A DNA stretch of 64,000 nucleotides, taken from assembly GCF_019803445.1 (NCBI RefSeq), contig NZ_CP081844.1, forward strand, positions 1,500,501 through 1,564,500, given 5' to 3'. The stretch is from Caenibius sp. WL. GTDB taxonomy: Bacteria; Pseudomonadota; Alphaproteobacteria; Sphingomonadales; Sphingomonadaceae. The stretch's first letter is position 1, and each line of letters starts with the position of its first letter. Below are positions 1 to 9,630 of the stretch, one piece after another. The notes beneath the pieces are model-generated. The model was not told the origin of the DNA. It saw nothing but the letters and a program-made list of their open reading frames with translations, and did not search any database. Position numbers and translations under genes: made by a program.

Positions 1-1258
1 GTACCGCCAGGCCCCAGACGCGCCCTTCGCGCAGGCTAGCGGGCGGGGCGATCCGTTCGAGCGCGGGAAATTCGGCCTTGGCGGCGGTGTTGGCGCTGGC
101 GGCGGCAGCGATCATCGCCCGCCCTTCGCCGTCGATGCCGATCCAGCGTTTGCGCAGCGCCCATTCCAGCGCCTCGTCCGCGCGCAGGTTGGGCTCGGTC
201 CGGTTGGCGGCCAGCGACAGCATGGTTGCCGCGTGGCGCAGCCGTTCCTGCCCTTTGCCGGCCATGTGGACCGCTGCTGCGGTCCAGCGGGTGATCGTCT
301 CCGCCTCGTCGGCGCGAATGCCCAGTTGCGTGGCAAATTCCGTTACCCCTGCAAGCAGGGGGTCTTGCGCCTGCTGCGCGGGGGCGAGTTGCTGATAAAG
401 CAGCCCTTCGCGCAGGCCCCAGGCGGAAAACACGATGCGCGCCGGGCGCAGGATCGCGATCAGGGCCGCCAGCAGCGCCGCCGCATCGGGCAGCATGGCC
501 AGGCGCGCGGTGGAAACCATCGGCACTTCGGTGGCGAGCTTGGCGCGTTCGATCACCTGACACAGCCTGAGCGCGTCGTCCGCCGCCATCGAAAACCCGT
601 GCGGATCGTCATAAGGCCAATCGAGCGCATGCATCGCGTAATGGGCGAGCGCCCGATGCGATCCGCCGACGAGATAGAGCGGCAGATCGGCCCCGCCAGA
701 CCATTCGGTGGCTTCGAGCATTTTCTGCACGTGGCGGGAAAAGCGCACGCTGCCTTCCGCGCGCAATTGCGGCAGGCGCAGCGTGCCCAGCGGCAGGCTG
801 GTGCCATGGTTGCGGATTTCGCCGTCGATATCGACCAATTCGAGACTGCCCCCGCCGAGATCGGCGACAGTGCCTTTCGCGCCGGGGAAGGAGGCGGTGA
901 CGCCGGTGGCGCTGGTGATCGCCTCTTCTTCGCCCGACAGCAGGCGCACATCGATGCCCAATGCGCGCACCGCGTCGAGGAAGGCCGGGCCGTTTTCCGC
1001 ATCGCGCGATGCGGCGGTGGCCACCGCATCGATATGGGCCACGCCGCGCAGGCGCAGGATCGCGGCGTAGCGCGCCAGCGCATCCAGCGCCATGCGCATC
1101 GATTTGGGGCTGAGCTGCCCGTTTTCGGCCACGCCCTTGCCGAGCCGCGCCGTCACCTTTTCGTTGAGCAGCACGGCAGGCGCGCGCGGCGGCCCGCCGA
1201 AAATCACCAGGCGAACCGTGTTCGAACCGATATCGATGACCGCGCGTTCTTCGGTCAT
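1..1258 (-). CDS. ppx: Exopolyphosphatase / pppGpp phosphatase (Ppx/GppA family), 3' end outside window
   Basis: Hydrolyses terminal phosphate from polyphosphate (or pppGpp) in the cytoplasm. The reading frame starts at an ATG at 1258 and stays open to the left edge, about 419 codons. The ASKHA phosphate-binding motif DIGSNTVRLVIF is at residues 9-20, and the second nucleotide/phosphate motif DLGGGSLE is at about 133-140. Family members are usually about 500 residues, so the C-terminal part lies beyond the edge. It sits 46 nt downstream of polyphosphate kinase on the same strand, the common synthesis/degradation pairing, so co-transcription is likely. Ppx and GppA cannot be told apart from sequence alone; the neighbour favours Ppx. 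Confidence 0.9.
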   Translation of the reverse strand, partial: MTEERAVIDIGSNTVRLVIFGGPPRAPAVLLNEKVTARLGKGVAENGQLSPKSMRMALDALARYAAILRLRGVAHIDAVATAASRDAENGPAFLDAVRALGIDVRLLSGEEEAITSATGVTASFPGAKGTVADLGGGSLELVDIDGEIRNHGTSLPLGTLRLPQLRAEGSVRFSRHVQKMLEATEWSGGADLPLYLVGGSHRALAHYAMHALDWPYDDPHGFSMAADDALRLCQVIERAKLATEVPMVSTARLAMLPDAAALLAALIAILRPARIVFSAWGLREGLLYQQLAPAQQAQDPLLAGVTEFATQLGIRADEAETITRWTAAAVHMAGKGQERLRHAATMLSLAANRTEPNLRADEALEWALRKRWIGIDGEGRAMIAAAASANTAAKAEFPALERIAPPASLREGRVWGLAV

Positions 1259-1304
1259 GACGGTGTGCCTGCCGGATCGGGGACCGTGTGGCTGACAGCG
1301 GCCA

Positions 1305-3497
1305 TCAGGCCGCCCCGCGCCGCAGCGAGAGCTTGGGCACCTTGCGCCCTTTGGCCAGCGCGGCCCCGCGCCCGGAAAGGGAAGGATTGGTCATGAAATA
1401 GCGGTGCAGATTGAATGGCTCGTCGCCCTTGTCCATGCGTCGATAGGTGCCATCGGGCTCCAGCAGCCAGCTTTGCTCCGTGTCCAGCAAATTCGCCAGC
1501 ATGACCTGATCGAGCACCTGATCGTGCACGGTGCTGTTGCGGATCGGGACCAGCAGTTCGACCCGGCGATCGAGATTGCGGCTCATCCCGTCGGCCGAGG
1601 AGATAAACACTTCGGCATGGGGATTGGGCAGCGCCGATCCGGCGGCGAAGGCCCAGATGCGGCTGTGTTCGAGGAACCGGCCGATGACCGATTTGACCGC
1701 GATATGCTCCGACATGCCGGGGATGCCCGGCCGCAGGCAGCAGATGCCGCGCACCACCAGATTGATTTCCACCCCGGCGTTGCTGGCGGCGTAAAGCCGC
1801 TCGATCAGCCCATCGTCGGTGAGCTGGTTCATCTTGGCCCAGATTGCGGCGGGTTTGCCCGCCTGGGCGTTCGCAATTTCGCGATCGATGCAACTGTAGA
1901 GCCTGTCGCGCAGATTGAGCGGTGAAATGGACAGCACTTCCATCTCGCGCGGTTCGACATAGCCGGTGATGAAATTGAACAGCCGCCCGGCATCGCGCGC
2001 CGCCTTGGGATCGGCGGTGAAGAAGCTGAGATCGGTGTAGATGCGCGCGGTGAACGGGTGATAATTGCCGGTGCCGAAGTGGCAGTAAGTCCGGTAGCTG
2101 TCCCCTTCGCGGCGCACGACCATCGATACCTTGGCGTGAGTCTTCCAATCGACGAAGCCGTAAATCACCTGCACGCCCGCCCGTTCGAGCTGGCTGGCCC
2201 AGAGGAGATTCTGTTCCTCGTCGAACCGGGCTTTCAGTTCGACCACGGCGGTGACGGACTTGCCCGCTTCGGCCGCCGCAATCAGCGCGGCGATGATCGC
2301 CGATTGCTTGCCCGCACGGTACAGCGTCTGTTTGATCGCCACCACATCGGGATCGGTTGCCGCTTGACGCAGGAAATCGATCACCACTTCGAAGCTTTCG
2401 TAAGGGTGGTGGACGATCAGATCCTTTTCACGGATCGCGGCGAAGCAATCGCCGTCATGTTCCTTGATCCGTTCGGGGAAACGCGGATTGTAAGGCTGGA
2501 ACTTCAGGGCCGGCCGGTCTTCATCGACAATCGTCGACAGGCCGGACATACCGACCAGTCCACCGGTCTTGATGACCATCGCCTGTTCGAGCCCGAGTTG
2601 ATCGAGCAGCAGTTCCTCGGCCGTCTGGTTCAGTTCGCCCTGCAATTGCAGCAGAATCACCTTGCCGCGCCGCCGCCGCTGGATCGCGCGGCGGAAATAG
2701 CGGACCAGATCTTCGGCATCTTCCTCGATTTCGATATCGCTGTCGCGCAGCACGCGGAACACGCCGTGCCCTTCGAAGCGGAAGCCGGGGAACAGGATAT
2801 CGGTGTAGCGGCAGATCAGGTCTTCGATGCTGATATAGACTGCCGTTGGCCCCGGCAGGCGGATGAAGCGCGGCAGGGCGGTGGGGATCAGCACCATTTC
2901 CATCACCGGCGACTGATCGGCGAGCCGGGTGAGCGAAAACAGGATGCCCATCCCCTGATTGGCGATGAACGGGAAGGGGTGCGCGGGATCGATCGCCTGT
3001 GGCGTAATGATAGGCAGCACCGCTTCGTGGAAATGCTTTTCCAGCCATTCCAGTTGTTCGGCGGTGAAAGGATGCCGTTCGCCGCTTACCAGAATGTCTT
3101 CACGGGCCAGCAGGCGCTGCAATTCATCCCACACCGCCTGCTGGTCGGTCAGCAGTTCGATCACCGCCTTGCGCACGGCGGAAAGCTGTTGCGCCGGAGT
3201 GAGGCCGTCGATGGAGATTTCGCCGATCTGGCGTTCGACCTGCCCGGCCAGCCCGGCCACGCGGACCATGGTGAACTCGTCGAGATTGTTCCCCGAGATT
3301 GATAGAAAGCGCAGCCGTTCCAGCAGCGGATAATCGGTGTTGCGCGCTTCATCCAACACGCGCCGGTTGAAATTCAACCAGCTCAACTCGCGGTTGAAAT
3401 AGCGCGCGCCGCCTTCGGGGACGGGCGGCAGCGCCGCCGCTTCCGGTTCGCCGCCGGTCGAATCGAATGTCTGTTGTTCCATGTCGGACCACTGCAT
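1305..3497 (-). CDS. ppk1: Polyphosphate kinase 1
   Basis: Reversibly transfers the ATP gamma-phosphate to growing polyphosphate chains. The 730 residues match normal PPK1 length. The N-terminal domain begins YFNRELSWLNFN (about 33-44). The autophosphorylated histidine is H454 in WKTHAKVSM, followed by the conserved YCHFGTGNYH segment (471-480). The second active-site histidine is in IGRFLEHSRIW near the C-terminal domain. The ATG at 3497 has an AGGA seven bases upstream; a second ATG at 3482 lacks a ribosome site, so 3497 is preferred. The exopolyphosphatase gene follows after 46 nt. Confidence 0.97.
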   Translation of the reverse strand: MQWSDMEQQTFDSTGGEPEAAALPPVPEGGARYFNRELSWLNFNRRVLDEARNTDYPLLERLRFLSISGNNLDEFTMVRVAGLAGQVERQIGEISIDGLTPAQQLSAVRKAVIELLTDQQAVWDELQRLLAREDILVSGERHPFTAEQLEWLEKHFHEAVLPIITPQAIDPAHPFPFIANQGMGILFSLTRLADQSPVMEMVLIPTALPRFIRLPGPTAVYISIEDLICRYTDILFPGFRFEGHGVFRVLRDSDIEIEEDAEDLVRYFRRAIQRRRRGKVILLQLQGELNQTAEELLLDQLGLEQAMVIKTGGLVGMSGLSTIVDEDRPALKFQPYNPRFPERIKEHDGDCFAAIREKDLIVHHPYESFEVVIDFLRQAATDPDVVAIKQTLYRAGKQSAIIAALIAAAEAGKSVTAVVELKARFDEEQNLLWASQLERAGVQVIYGFVDWKTHAKVSMVVRREGDSYRTYCHFGTGNYHPFTARIYTDLSFFTADPKAARDAGRLFNFITGYVEPREMEVLSISPLNLRDRLYSCIDREIANAQAGKPAAIWAKMNQLTDDGLIERLYAASNAGVEINLVVRGICCLRPGIPGMSEHIAVKSVIGRFLEHSRIWAFAAGSALPNPHAEVFISSADGMSRNLDRRVELLVPIRNSTVHDQVLDQVMLANLLDTEQSWLLEPDGTYRRMDKGDEPFNLHRYFMTNPSLSGRGAALAKGRKVPKLSLRRGAA

Positions 3498-3587
3498 CGT
3501 GCGATCCTATTACATTTCGATGACAGGCAAAGCCCGAATGGCCGAAGATCGCCGCGCCGTGATGCGCGGCCGACGCGCTGTCGGCGA

Positions 3588-4334
3588 TCAGGTGGCCGCA
3601 GGCTGCGCCGCGATGGTGTAAGCCGTCGGGCCGACAAAGCCGGTCAGCCAATCGCGGATCATCGCGCGTCCGGCGTCCACCGCGCCGGGGCCGAAGTCGG
3701 CGTGCGCCCGGCGCAGGGCCTGTTCGTCTCCGCCTGCTTCCACCACCGCTTCGGGCCATTGGTCGACCCAGGCATCGAAACGCGGATCGAGCCCCATTTC
3801 GGCATGGAATTGCAGGCCGAGGATATTGCGCCCCCGGCGGAAGGCCTGATGCCGATAGAGGTGGCTCGACGCCAGCAGTTCGACATTGTCAGGCAGCGTG
3901 AACGTATCGCCATGCCAGTGGAGGATCGGCGTATCGGCCAGGTGATGCAGCGGGTTGGCGGACACATCGTGATGGATGTGCACCGGATGGAAGCCGACTT
4001 CCTTGACCGGCCCGGCATAGACTTCGCCGCCCAGCGCCGCAGCCATCATCTGCGCCCCGAAGCAGACGCCCAGTGTCGGCCGGTCGGCTTCCAGCCGCCG
4101 GGCCAGGCGGCGCAACTGGCAGGCGATCCAGGGATAGCGATCCTGTTCGTACACCCCCATCGGCCCGCCCATCATGATGAGCAGATCGGGCGTGCACAGA
4201 TCGAGCGTGGCGAACTCGGGATCGGTCACGTCGATCCGGTCGACTTCGTAGCCGGCATCTTCGATAGGGGCGCGATAGCCGGCAATCCCTTCGTGGGGCA
4301 CGTGGCGGATGATGAGGGCGCGTTTCGGGGTCAT
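3588..4334 (-). CDS. Class I glutamine amidotransferase (GMP-synthase GATase-like)
   Basis: A stand-alone triad amidotransferase of 248 residues. The nucleophile is C91 in GVCFGAQ, and the partner residues are H177 and E179 in LQFHAEM, so the triad is intact. The start is placed at the ATG at 4334 (MTPKRALIIRH), because upstream in-frame codons encode no conserved sequence. No synthase partner is adjacent, so the amide acceptor cannot be named; homologues are often annotated as GMP synthase-like or gamma-glutamyl-hydrolase-like proteins. It lies about 90 nt upstream of ppk1 on the same strand. Confidence 0.88.
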   Translation of the reverse strand: MTPKRALIIRHVPHEGIAGYRAPIEDAGYEVDRIDVTDPEFATLDLCTPDLLIMMGGPMGVYEQDRYPWIACQLRRLARRLEADRPTLGVCFGAQMMAAALGGEVYAGPVKEVGFHPVHIHHDVSANPLHHLADTPILHWHGDTFTLPDNVELLASSHLYRHQAFRRGRNILGLQFHAEMGLDPRFDAWVDQWPEAVVEAGGDEQALRRAHADFGPGAVDAGRAMIRDWLTGFVGPTAYTIAAQPAAT

Positions 4335-4450
4335 CGCTGGATCATGCGGATAAGTGTTGCGGCCTGAACCGGTGATTGACCGGCCCAATCTGTTTAAACT
4401 CTCGTTCGGGAATTGGAATTGGTCTCTGTCTGTTGGGGGATAAAGTCTGG

Positions 4451-5374
4451 CTATTCTTCCAGGGGCAGGAAATCGGGCACCGAAAGATAGCGTTCGCCCG
4501 TATCGTAATTGAAGCCGAGAATACGGGTATCGGGCGGTAGTTGCTGCCGCTGGTGCTCTATCGCGGCCAGCGTCGCGCCGGACGATATGCCCACCAGCAG
4601 CCCTTCCGTCGTGGCGGAGCGGCGGGCCCAGTCCTTGGCCTCGGCCGGATCGACACGGATCACGCCGTCCAGCAGTTCGGTGTGCAGATTGGCGGGAATG
4701 AACCCCGCGCCAATCCCCTGGATGGGATGCGGCGCGCCCTGGCCGCCGCTGATCACGGGGGACAGAGTGGGTTCCACCGCGAAGACCTTGAGATCGGGCC
4801 AGACTTTCTTCAGCGCCTGCGCCACCCCGCTCACGTGGCCGCCGGTGCCTACCCCGCTGATCAGCACGTCAATCGGGTGATCGGCGAAATCGCGGCGGAT
4901 TTCCTCCGCCGTTGTCCGCGCATGGATGGCGGTGTTGGCCGGGTTTTCGAACTGTTGCGGCATCCATGCGCCGGGCGTGCGGGCCTGCAATTCCAGCGCA
5001 TGCTCGATTGCGCCCTTCATGCCCGTTTCACGCGGGGTGAGCGCAAATTCCGCGCCATAGGCCAGCATCAGCCGCCGCCGCTCGACCGACATCGATTCCG
5101 GCATCACCAGAATCAGGCGATAGCCTTTCACGGCGGCAACCATGGCAAGACCGACGCCGGTGTTACCCGACGTCGGCTCGATGATCGTGCCGCCGGGCGC
5201 CAACTCGCCACTCGCCTCGGCAGCTTCGATCATAGCCAGTGCGATGCGATCCTTGATCGAACCGCCGGGGTTCGACCGTTCGGATTTCACCCACACATCC
5301 GCATCGGGAAACAGGCGGGACAGGCGGATATGCGGGGTGTTGCCGATCGCATCGAGTACGGAATTCGCTTTCAC
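4451..5374 (-). CDS. cysK: Cysteine synthase A (O-acetylserine sulfhydrylase)
   Basis: A PLP enzyme that makes L-cysteine from O-acetylserine and sulfide in the cytoplasm. It has 307 residues, the usual length. The PLP lysine is K41 in GGSIKDRIA. The asparagine loop TSGNTG is at 68-73 and the phosphate-binding loop is [10 protein letters not shown]. Its start codon overlaps the stop of the upstream hydrolase gene by 4 nt (5371-5374), so the two are probably co-translated. CysK versus a cystathionine-synthase-like paralogue is decided by the short length and the lack of a C-terminal regulatory domain. Confidence 0.95.
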   Translation of the reverse strand: MKANSVLDAIGNTPHIRLSRLFPDADVWVKSERSNPGGSIKDRIALAMIEAAEASGELAPGGTIIEPTSGNTGVGLAMVAAVKGYRLILVMPESMSVERRRLMLAYGAEFALTPRETGMKGAIEHALELQARTPGAWMPQQFENPANTAIHARTTAEEIRRDFADHPIDVLISGVGTGGHVSGVAQALKKVWPDLKVFAVEPTLSPVISGGQGAPHPIQGIGAGFIPANLHTELLDGVIRVDPAEAKDWARRSATTEGLLVGISSGATLAAIEHQRQQLPPDTRILGFNYDTGERYLSVPDFLPLEE

Positions 5375-6027
5375 CGGCCGATTTCCAGACGCGTTTCGCG
5401 CGCGGCGAGATGATCGGCGTTGCGGCCGGGCACGAGCGCGGCCGGGCGCGGAGCGACGGCGGCGATCAGGCGATCGAGCAGATAGCGGCCATAGGGCCAG
5501 TTGCCGATGCCCGAATCCGCGTTGATATGCCCCAGCGGGCCGACATCGACCAGCCGGCTACCCCAGATGCGGGCCAGCTTCTTCGCCTGCCCGAACGGGA
5601 TATAGGGATCGTTCTGGCTGGCCGCGAGAATCGAAGTGAACGGCAGGCGCTGGCGCACCACGGGGGCGAACCCGGCGATGCGCGCATCGATGGCAGGCCC
5701 TTCCACCTGCGGCGGGGCGACCAGGAGCGCGCCCAGCACCTTGCTGTCGGCGCCGGGCCGTTCCAGTGCGTTCCACCAGCCGACGGCGTGGCAGCCGAGG
5801 CTGTGCGCGGCGAGGATCACCGGGCGATTGCTCGCGTGAATGGCGGCATTCAGCTTGTTCACCCAGGTGTTGCGGTGCGGATTGTCCCACATGCCCAGTT
5901 CGACGCGCACGCAATCGGCGTGTTCGCGTTCCCACAACGTCTGCCAGTGGCGCGGGCCGCTGTCGTTCAGGCCCGGGATGATCAGGATCAGCGGGTCTTT
6001 GTTATCGTGTCGGTGGGATGTCGCCAT
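5371..6027 (-). CDS. RBBP9/YdeN-type alpha/beta serine hydrolase
   Basis: A small alpha/beta hydrolase of 218 residues. An N-terminal strand [12 protein letters not shown] leads to the nucleophile S76 in AAHSLGCHA. The NDPYIPF segment carries the likely acid and [11 protein letters not shown] the likely catalytic histidine. The RBBP9/YdeN family has this short lidless fold; substrates are generally unknown. It is first in a two-gene unit with cysK (4-nt overlap), which suggests a link to cysteine or thioester metabolism, but that is only contextual. Confidence 0.88.
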   Translation of the reverse strand: MATSHRHDNKDPLILIIPGLNDSGPRHWQTLWEREHADCVRVELGMWDNPHRNTWVNKLNAAIHASNRPVILAAHSLGCHAVGWWNALERPGADSKVLGALLVAPPQVEGPAIDARIAGFAPVVRQRLPFTSILAASQNDPYIPFGQAKKLARIWGSRLVDVGPLGHINADSGIGNWPYGRYLLDRLIAAVAPRPAALVPGRNADHLAARETRLEIGR

Positions 6028-6282
6028 CTTGTGCTCCTGCGGTTCGATGGTGTGCTGCGGGTTTCTATAATTCCTATATAACTGATAGGGTATTGGTCTG
6101 TCGATGAAGCGTTGCTATCGCGCGCCCAATTCCTGGTTTTCGCTTATCCGGTTGATTTCGCGGCAATTGATGCCCGACGCTGCGGCGACGGCGACGGCGA
6201 CAGAGCTGGCCGGGCCCGGCGGCAGACTATCCGGCTTCGGGTTGGCGATATCGGCGGGGGATAGCGCGATTCGCGCCGCGGT
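6028..6282. other. Intergenic region upstream of the hydrolase-cysK unit
   Basis: No gene is recognised. The part next to 6027 (about 6064-6095) is AT-rich, with CTATAATTCCTATATA-like sequence, and probably holds the promoter of the hydrolase-cysK unit on the minus strand. The rest, toward 6282, is GC-rich and featureless by eye. Confidence 0.4.
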
Positions 6283-7086
6283 TCAGACGATCCCCGCAAC
6301 ATAGACCACCAGCCAGGCGGCCGGCAGGAACAACAGTTGCGCCAGCAGGGTTCCGGCCACCCGGCTCAGGGAAAGCCAGACGATCGTGCGACGGAACATC
6401 GGCTCGCTGACCTGCCCGGAAATCACGTCATCGGTCATGACCGAAAGCTGCGGATCGATCAGGATAAACAGCAGGATGGTGGCAAATCCGTTGACCACCG
6501 CCGAAAGCTGGGACGCGGTGACGCGGTAATCGGGAAAGAGATAGCCGGCATAGAGCGAGGCGACCACCCCGACCGTCAACAGCGCCTGCGCCAGGACATT
6601 GAGCGCGATCACGCTGCGCGAAACCCCGCGCGGTTTGCGCAACTGGGCGATGTGGGCGACTTTCGGGGCGGTGCTGGTGCGGCGCAGATAGCCCAAACCC
6701 CCTTTGGCGAAAGCGTGCATCACCAGTTTGGGAATCGAACGGTGATCCTGAAAATCGTTGATTGCGCTGCAAAACCAGCGCTGCACCGTGGGAATCAGCA
6801 AAGTGCCGAGCACGGTGGCGGCCGTGGCCGAAAACAGGATCATGCGGAAATCGGCCAGCAGATGATCGCCCGCGCCGGTAGCCAGCGCGCTTTCGATTCG
6901 TTTGGCCAGAAACGGCCCGAGAAAGCTGTTCGACAGGCGCGACAGCAGCACCAGCACATTGAACAGTGCAAAGGATATGGCGATCTTGCGGGTGCGCACC
7001 CCGGCGATACGCGCGGCGTAAGCCAGCGCCCCGATCAGATTGATACCGAAAGTCAGCAGGCAGATAACCGCAAGTTGCACATCCAT
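6283..7086 (-). CDS. amj: Lipid II flippase Amj family membrane protein
   Basis: A polytopic inner-membrane protein of 267 residues with about six hydrophobic segments. The N-terminal signature LAYAARIAGVRTRKIAISFALFN at about 22-44 followed by LSRLSN resembles Amj (YdaH) of Bacillus subtilis, an alternative lipid II flippase that can replace MurJ. The next gene upstream, 80 nt away, encodes a polyprenyl-phosphate-sugar-type glycosyltransferase. A role in flipping a lipid-linked sugar for the neighbouring glycan locus is therefore possible, but not shown. Confidence 0.75.
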   Translation of the reverse strand: MDVQLAVICLLTFGINLIGALAYAARIAGVRTRKIAISFALFNVLVLLSRLSNSFLGPFLAKRIESALATGAGDHLLADFRMILFSATAATVLGTLLIPTVQRWFCSAINDFQDHRSIPKLVMHAFAKGGLGYLRRTSTAPKVAHIAQLRKPRGVSRSVIALNVLAQALLTVGVVASLYAGYLFPDYRVTASQLSAVVNGFATILLFILIDPQLSVMTDDVISGQVSEPMFRRTIVWLSLSRVAGTLLAQLLFLPAAWLVVYVAGIV

Positions 7087-7157
7087 GGGCGCGCTCCAGA
7101 AACGGAGGCTCTCATAAGGCGATTGCGGTTAAATTCCTACTTATTTAATCGGAATAT

Positions 7158-7167
7158 AACAGCTGTT
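7158..7167. repeat. 10-bp perfect palindrome before Amj
   Basis: AACAGCTGTT overlaps the end of the GT39-like gene. It is followed by an imperfect ATTCC/GGAAT inverted repeat (7133-7137 and 7151-7155) in AT-rich sequence. This lies in the likely promoter zone of the Amj gene; function is unknown. Confidence 0.3.
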
Positions 7168-8828
7168 CACCGTGCGGAGCGCGGGGCAAGGCGATAGACA
7201 TATGTCACCGGGCCGCCGCTTTCCCCCGCGCGCGGTGCGAAATAGGCTTCCAGCGCGGCCCCTTCCAGCACCACGCGATAGCGCTGCAACGCTTCTGCAA
7301 AGGCAATGGGGGCGGCGCGATAGCGATCGTAATGCGTCACGATGGCATAATCCGCCCGGCAACTGGCGATCCTTTCCAGCGCGACATGGCCGAGATCGAC
7401 AGTCGGGCTGGCGGCGCGCTTGTTCTCCACTTCGCCATATTCGATCTGTCCGCCCAGGGCTTCGCGCGCATCGATGCATCCCGCCGCGCCGAGCGGGAAG
7501 ATCACCCGCCGTCCGTCGCGCAGAAGATCGATAGCGGCTTCTTCCACCAGCACCGAATGCCCGGCGGGCACATGCTGGCGTATCCAGAAAGTCGCTGCCT
7601 GCCGCGTATCGTGCGCGCGCTCCGCCGCGCGGGATTGGCCGGTCTGCAGCATCGGCACCGCCAGCAGCGCGCACATCAGCGGCAGGGCAGCCCAGGCCGC
7701 TTTGGCCGGGAGGCGCGCCCGCAACCTGTCATGCAGGGCGCAAAGCGCATAAGCCAGAGCCAGCGCCAGGAACGGCAGCAGCGGCACCACCCAGCGCACC
7801 CAGACGAGATGCTGCGCGCAGAGCACGGCAAGCAGGAGCAGGATCACCGGCAGCACGACAAGCGCCCAGCGCCTGTCCCGCCATGCGGCGCAGGCCAGCC
7901 CGGCACCGGCCAGCGCCAGCCCCGCCATGCCGAACGATCCCGCCAGCGGCCCAGTGATGTACCAAGCGAGATTGGACAGGAAGCCCCCGCCGGTCGCGCC
8001 GGGATGGATGGTGCGCGCTTCCCCCGCCAGATCGCGCAGCACCGCCGGATAATCGAGCAGGAGATAGGGCGAGGCGAGGAACAGCGTGGCGACAGCGGCT
8101 ATGGCGAACAGGATCACCAGATCCCATTCGCGCTGCCCGGCGCGCAGACGGGCGAACCCTGTGCACAGCGGTGCAATGGCGATCAGCGCGGCGGGCCACT
8201 TGGTCGCGGCGGCAAGGCCGACCCACAGACCGGCCAGCACATAATCCCGCTCCCGCCCGTCGCGCAGGATGGCCAGCGCGGACAATGCGCCCAGCAGCAT
8301 GAAAACCGAAGCCTGCATATCGGTGCGGATGATCTGCGAATATTCGATATGCACCGCGTTGATCGCCAGCATTGCCGCCGCGATCAGCCCGATCCGTTCA
8401 CCGCCCAGCCGCTTGCCGATACGATAGGTGAGCACGATGCAGACCAGCGCACAGGCCATGACGAACAGCCGCGCGGGCAGGAACACGATGCCCGGATCGG
8501 CATAGACCGCCTCGGCAAACCCTTCGGCCCCGGCAAAGCGGCCGGTCAGCATGCCCAGCATCCCCACCGCGAGGCAGACGAGCGCGAGGCAATAGAGCGT
8601 GATCGTGCCGGGGTGGCCGAACCATCCGGGATTGAGAGTCCTGTTCCGCAGCATGTCGAATGCCGTCATCATGAACAGCGGCTCGTCCGGATCGTTCAGC
8701 GCGGGCAGGCCGAAAGCGATTCCGTGCAGCCGCAAGGCGGCCGCCAGCGCGAGAATGGCAAGGAGAAGGGCGGGCGCGATCCAGCGCGCCGGGCCTGCTT
8801 TACGGAGTTGGGGGAAGGGGTCCGTCAT
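7167..8828 (-). CDS. ArnT/PMT-like (GT39-type) membrane glycosyltransferase
   Basis: An integral membrane glycosyltransferase of 553 residues with about ten to twelve transmembrane segments. The first external loop has the acidic motif NDPDEPLF (D46, D48, E49), typical of GT-C enzymes that use polyprenyl-phosphate sugars. The C-terminal ~130 residues form a soluble domain. The start at 8828 (MTDPFPQL) is chosen because it gives a standard N-terminus before the first membrane helix. It is divergent from rfbF with only 28 nt between the two start codons. Acceptor unknown; it may modify a surface glycan or protein. Confidence 0.8.
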   Translation of the reverse strand: MTDPFPQLRKAGPARWIAPALLLAILALAAALRLHGIAFGLPALNDPDEPLFMMTAFDMLRNRTLNPGWFGHPGTITLYCLALVCLAVGMLGMLTGRFAGAEGFAEAVYADPGIVFLPARLFVMACALVCIVLTYRIGKRLGGERIGLIAAAMLAINAVHIEYSQIIRTDMQASVFMLLGALSALAILRDGRERDYVLAGLWVGLAAATKWPAALIAIAPLCTGFARLRAGQREWDLVILFAIAAVATLFLASPYLLLDYPAVLRDLAGEARTIHPGATGGGFLSNLAWYITGPLAGSFGMAGLALAGAGLACAAWRDRRWALVVLPVILLLLAVLCAQHLVWVRWVVPLLPFLALALAYALCALHDRLRARLPAKAAWAALPLMCALLAVPMLQTGQSRAAERAHDTRQAATFWIRQHVPAGHSVLVEEAAIDLLRDGRRVIFPLGAAGCIDAREALGGQIEYGEVENKRAASPTVDLGHVALERIASCRADYAIVTHYDRYRAAPIAFAEALQRYRVVLEGAALEAYFAPRAGESGGPVTYVYRLAPRSAR

Positions 8829-8856
8829 CGTCACGAACGCAAGACGTGGAGCGATG

Positions 8857-9630
8857 ATGCGAACCGTAATTCTGGCCGGGGGGCTCGGCACCCGGCTCGG
8901 CGAGGAAACCGCCGTTCGTCCCAAGCCGATGGTGGAAATCGGCGGCATGCCGATCCTGTGGCATATCATGAAAATCTATTCGGCCGCCGGGCTCAACGAT
9001 TTCGTGATCTGCCTCGGCTACAAGGGGTATCTGATCAAGGAATTCTTCGCGAACTACTTCCTCCACACCTCCGACGTGACGATCGACCTGCGCAACGGCA
9101 ACGGGATGGAAGTCCATCAGGCGCGCAGCGAACCGTGGCGGATCACGCTGGTCGAAACCGGCCCTGAAACGATGACCGGCGGGCGGCTGGGCGCGATCCG
9201 GCCCTATCTCGAACCGGGGGAGCCGTTCTGCTTCACATATGGCGACGGGGTGGCCGATATCGATATCGCCGCGCTGGTGGACTTCCACAAGAGGCATGGG
9301 CAGCGTGCCACGATCACCGCCGTGGCCCCGCCGGGCCGCTTCGGCGCGCTGGAATTCGACCGGCAGCGCGTGATCGATTTTCGCGAAAAGCCTGCTGGCG
9401 ACGGTGGGATGATTAACGGCGGGTTCTTCGTCGCCGATCCTTCGGTGCTCGATCTGGTGGAAGGACCGGACACCGTGTGGGAAAGCGGGCCGCTGGAACG
9501 GCTGGCGCGCGGGGGCGAACTCATGGGCTATCGCCACGATGGCTTCTGGCAGCCGATGGATACCCTGCGCGACAAGAACTATCTCGAAGACCTGTGGGCC
9601 ATGGGCAAGGCGCCGTGGAAATGCTGGTGA
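8857..9630 (+). CDS. rfbF: Glucose-1-phosphate cytidylyltransferase
   Basis: Makes CDP-glucose from glucose-1-phosphate and CTP, the entry step to CDP-linked deoxysugars. It has 257 residues, the family length. The nucleotide-binding start MRTVILAGGLGTRLGEET is followed by VRPKPMVEIGG, and the body is highly conserved (YGDGVADIDI, FWQPMDTLRDK). Two tandem ATGs occur (8854, 8857); the second matches the family N-terminus. The stop overlaps the start of rfbG by 10 nt, so the two are translationally coupled. Confidence 0.96.
   Translation: MRTVILAGGLGTRLGEETAVRPKPMVEIGGMPILWHIMKIYSAAGLNDFVICLGYKGYLIKEFFANYFLHTSDVTIDLRNGNGMEVHQARSEPWRITLVETGPETMTGGRLGAIRPYLEPGEPFCFTYGDGVADIDIAALVDFHKRHGQRATITAVAPPGRFGALEFDRQRVIDFREKPAGDGGMINGGFFVADPSVLDLVEGPDTVWESGPLERLARGGELMGYRHDGFWQPMDTLRDKNYLEDLWAMGKAPWKCW

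Noticed and set aside
233-1396. Long plus-strand reading frame opposite ppx
   Set aside because: Antisense shadow of the GC-rich exopolyphosphatase gene; low-complexity Arg/Gln/His-rich translation with no domain.
2058-3302. 414-codon plus-strand frame opposite ppk1
   Set aside because: Lies fully inside a clear polyphosphate kinase gene; composition is typical of an antisense frame.
7332-9167. 611-codon plus-strand frame across the GT39-like and rfbF genes
   Set aside because: Spans two well-supported genes on different strands; repetitive Gln/Arg/His translation without motifs.
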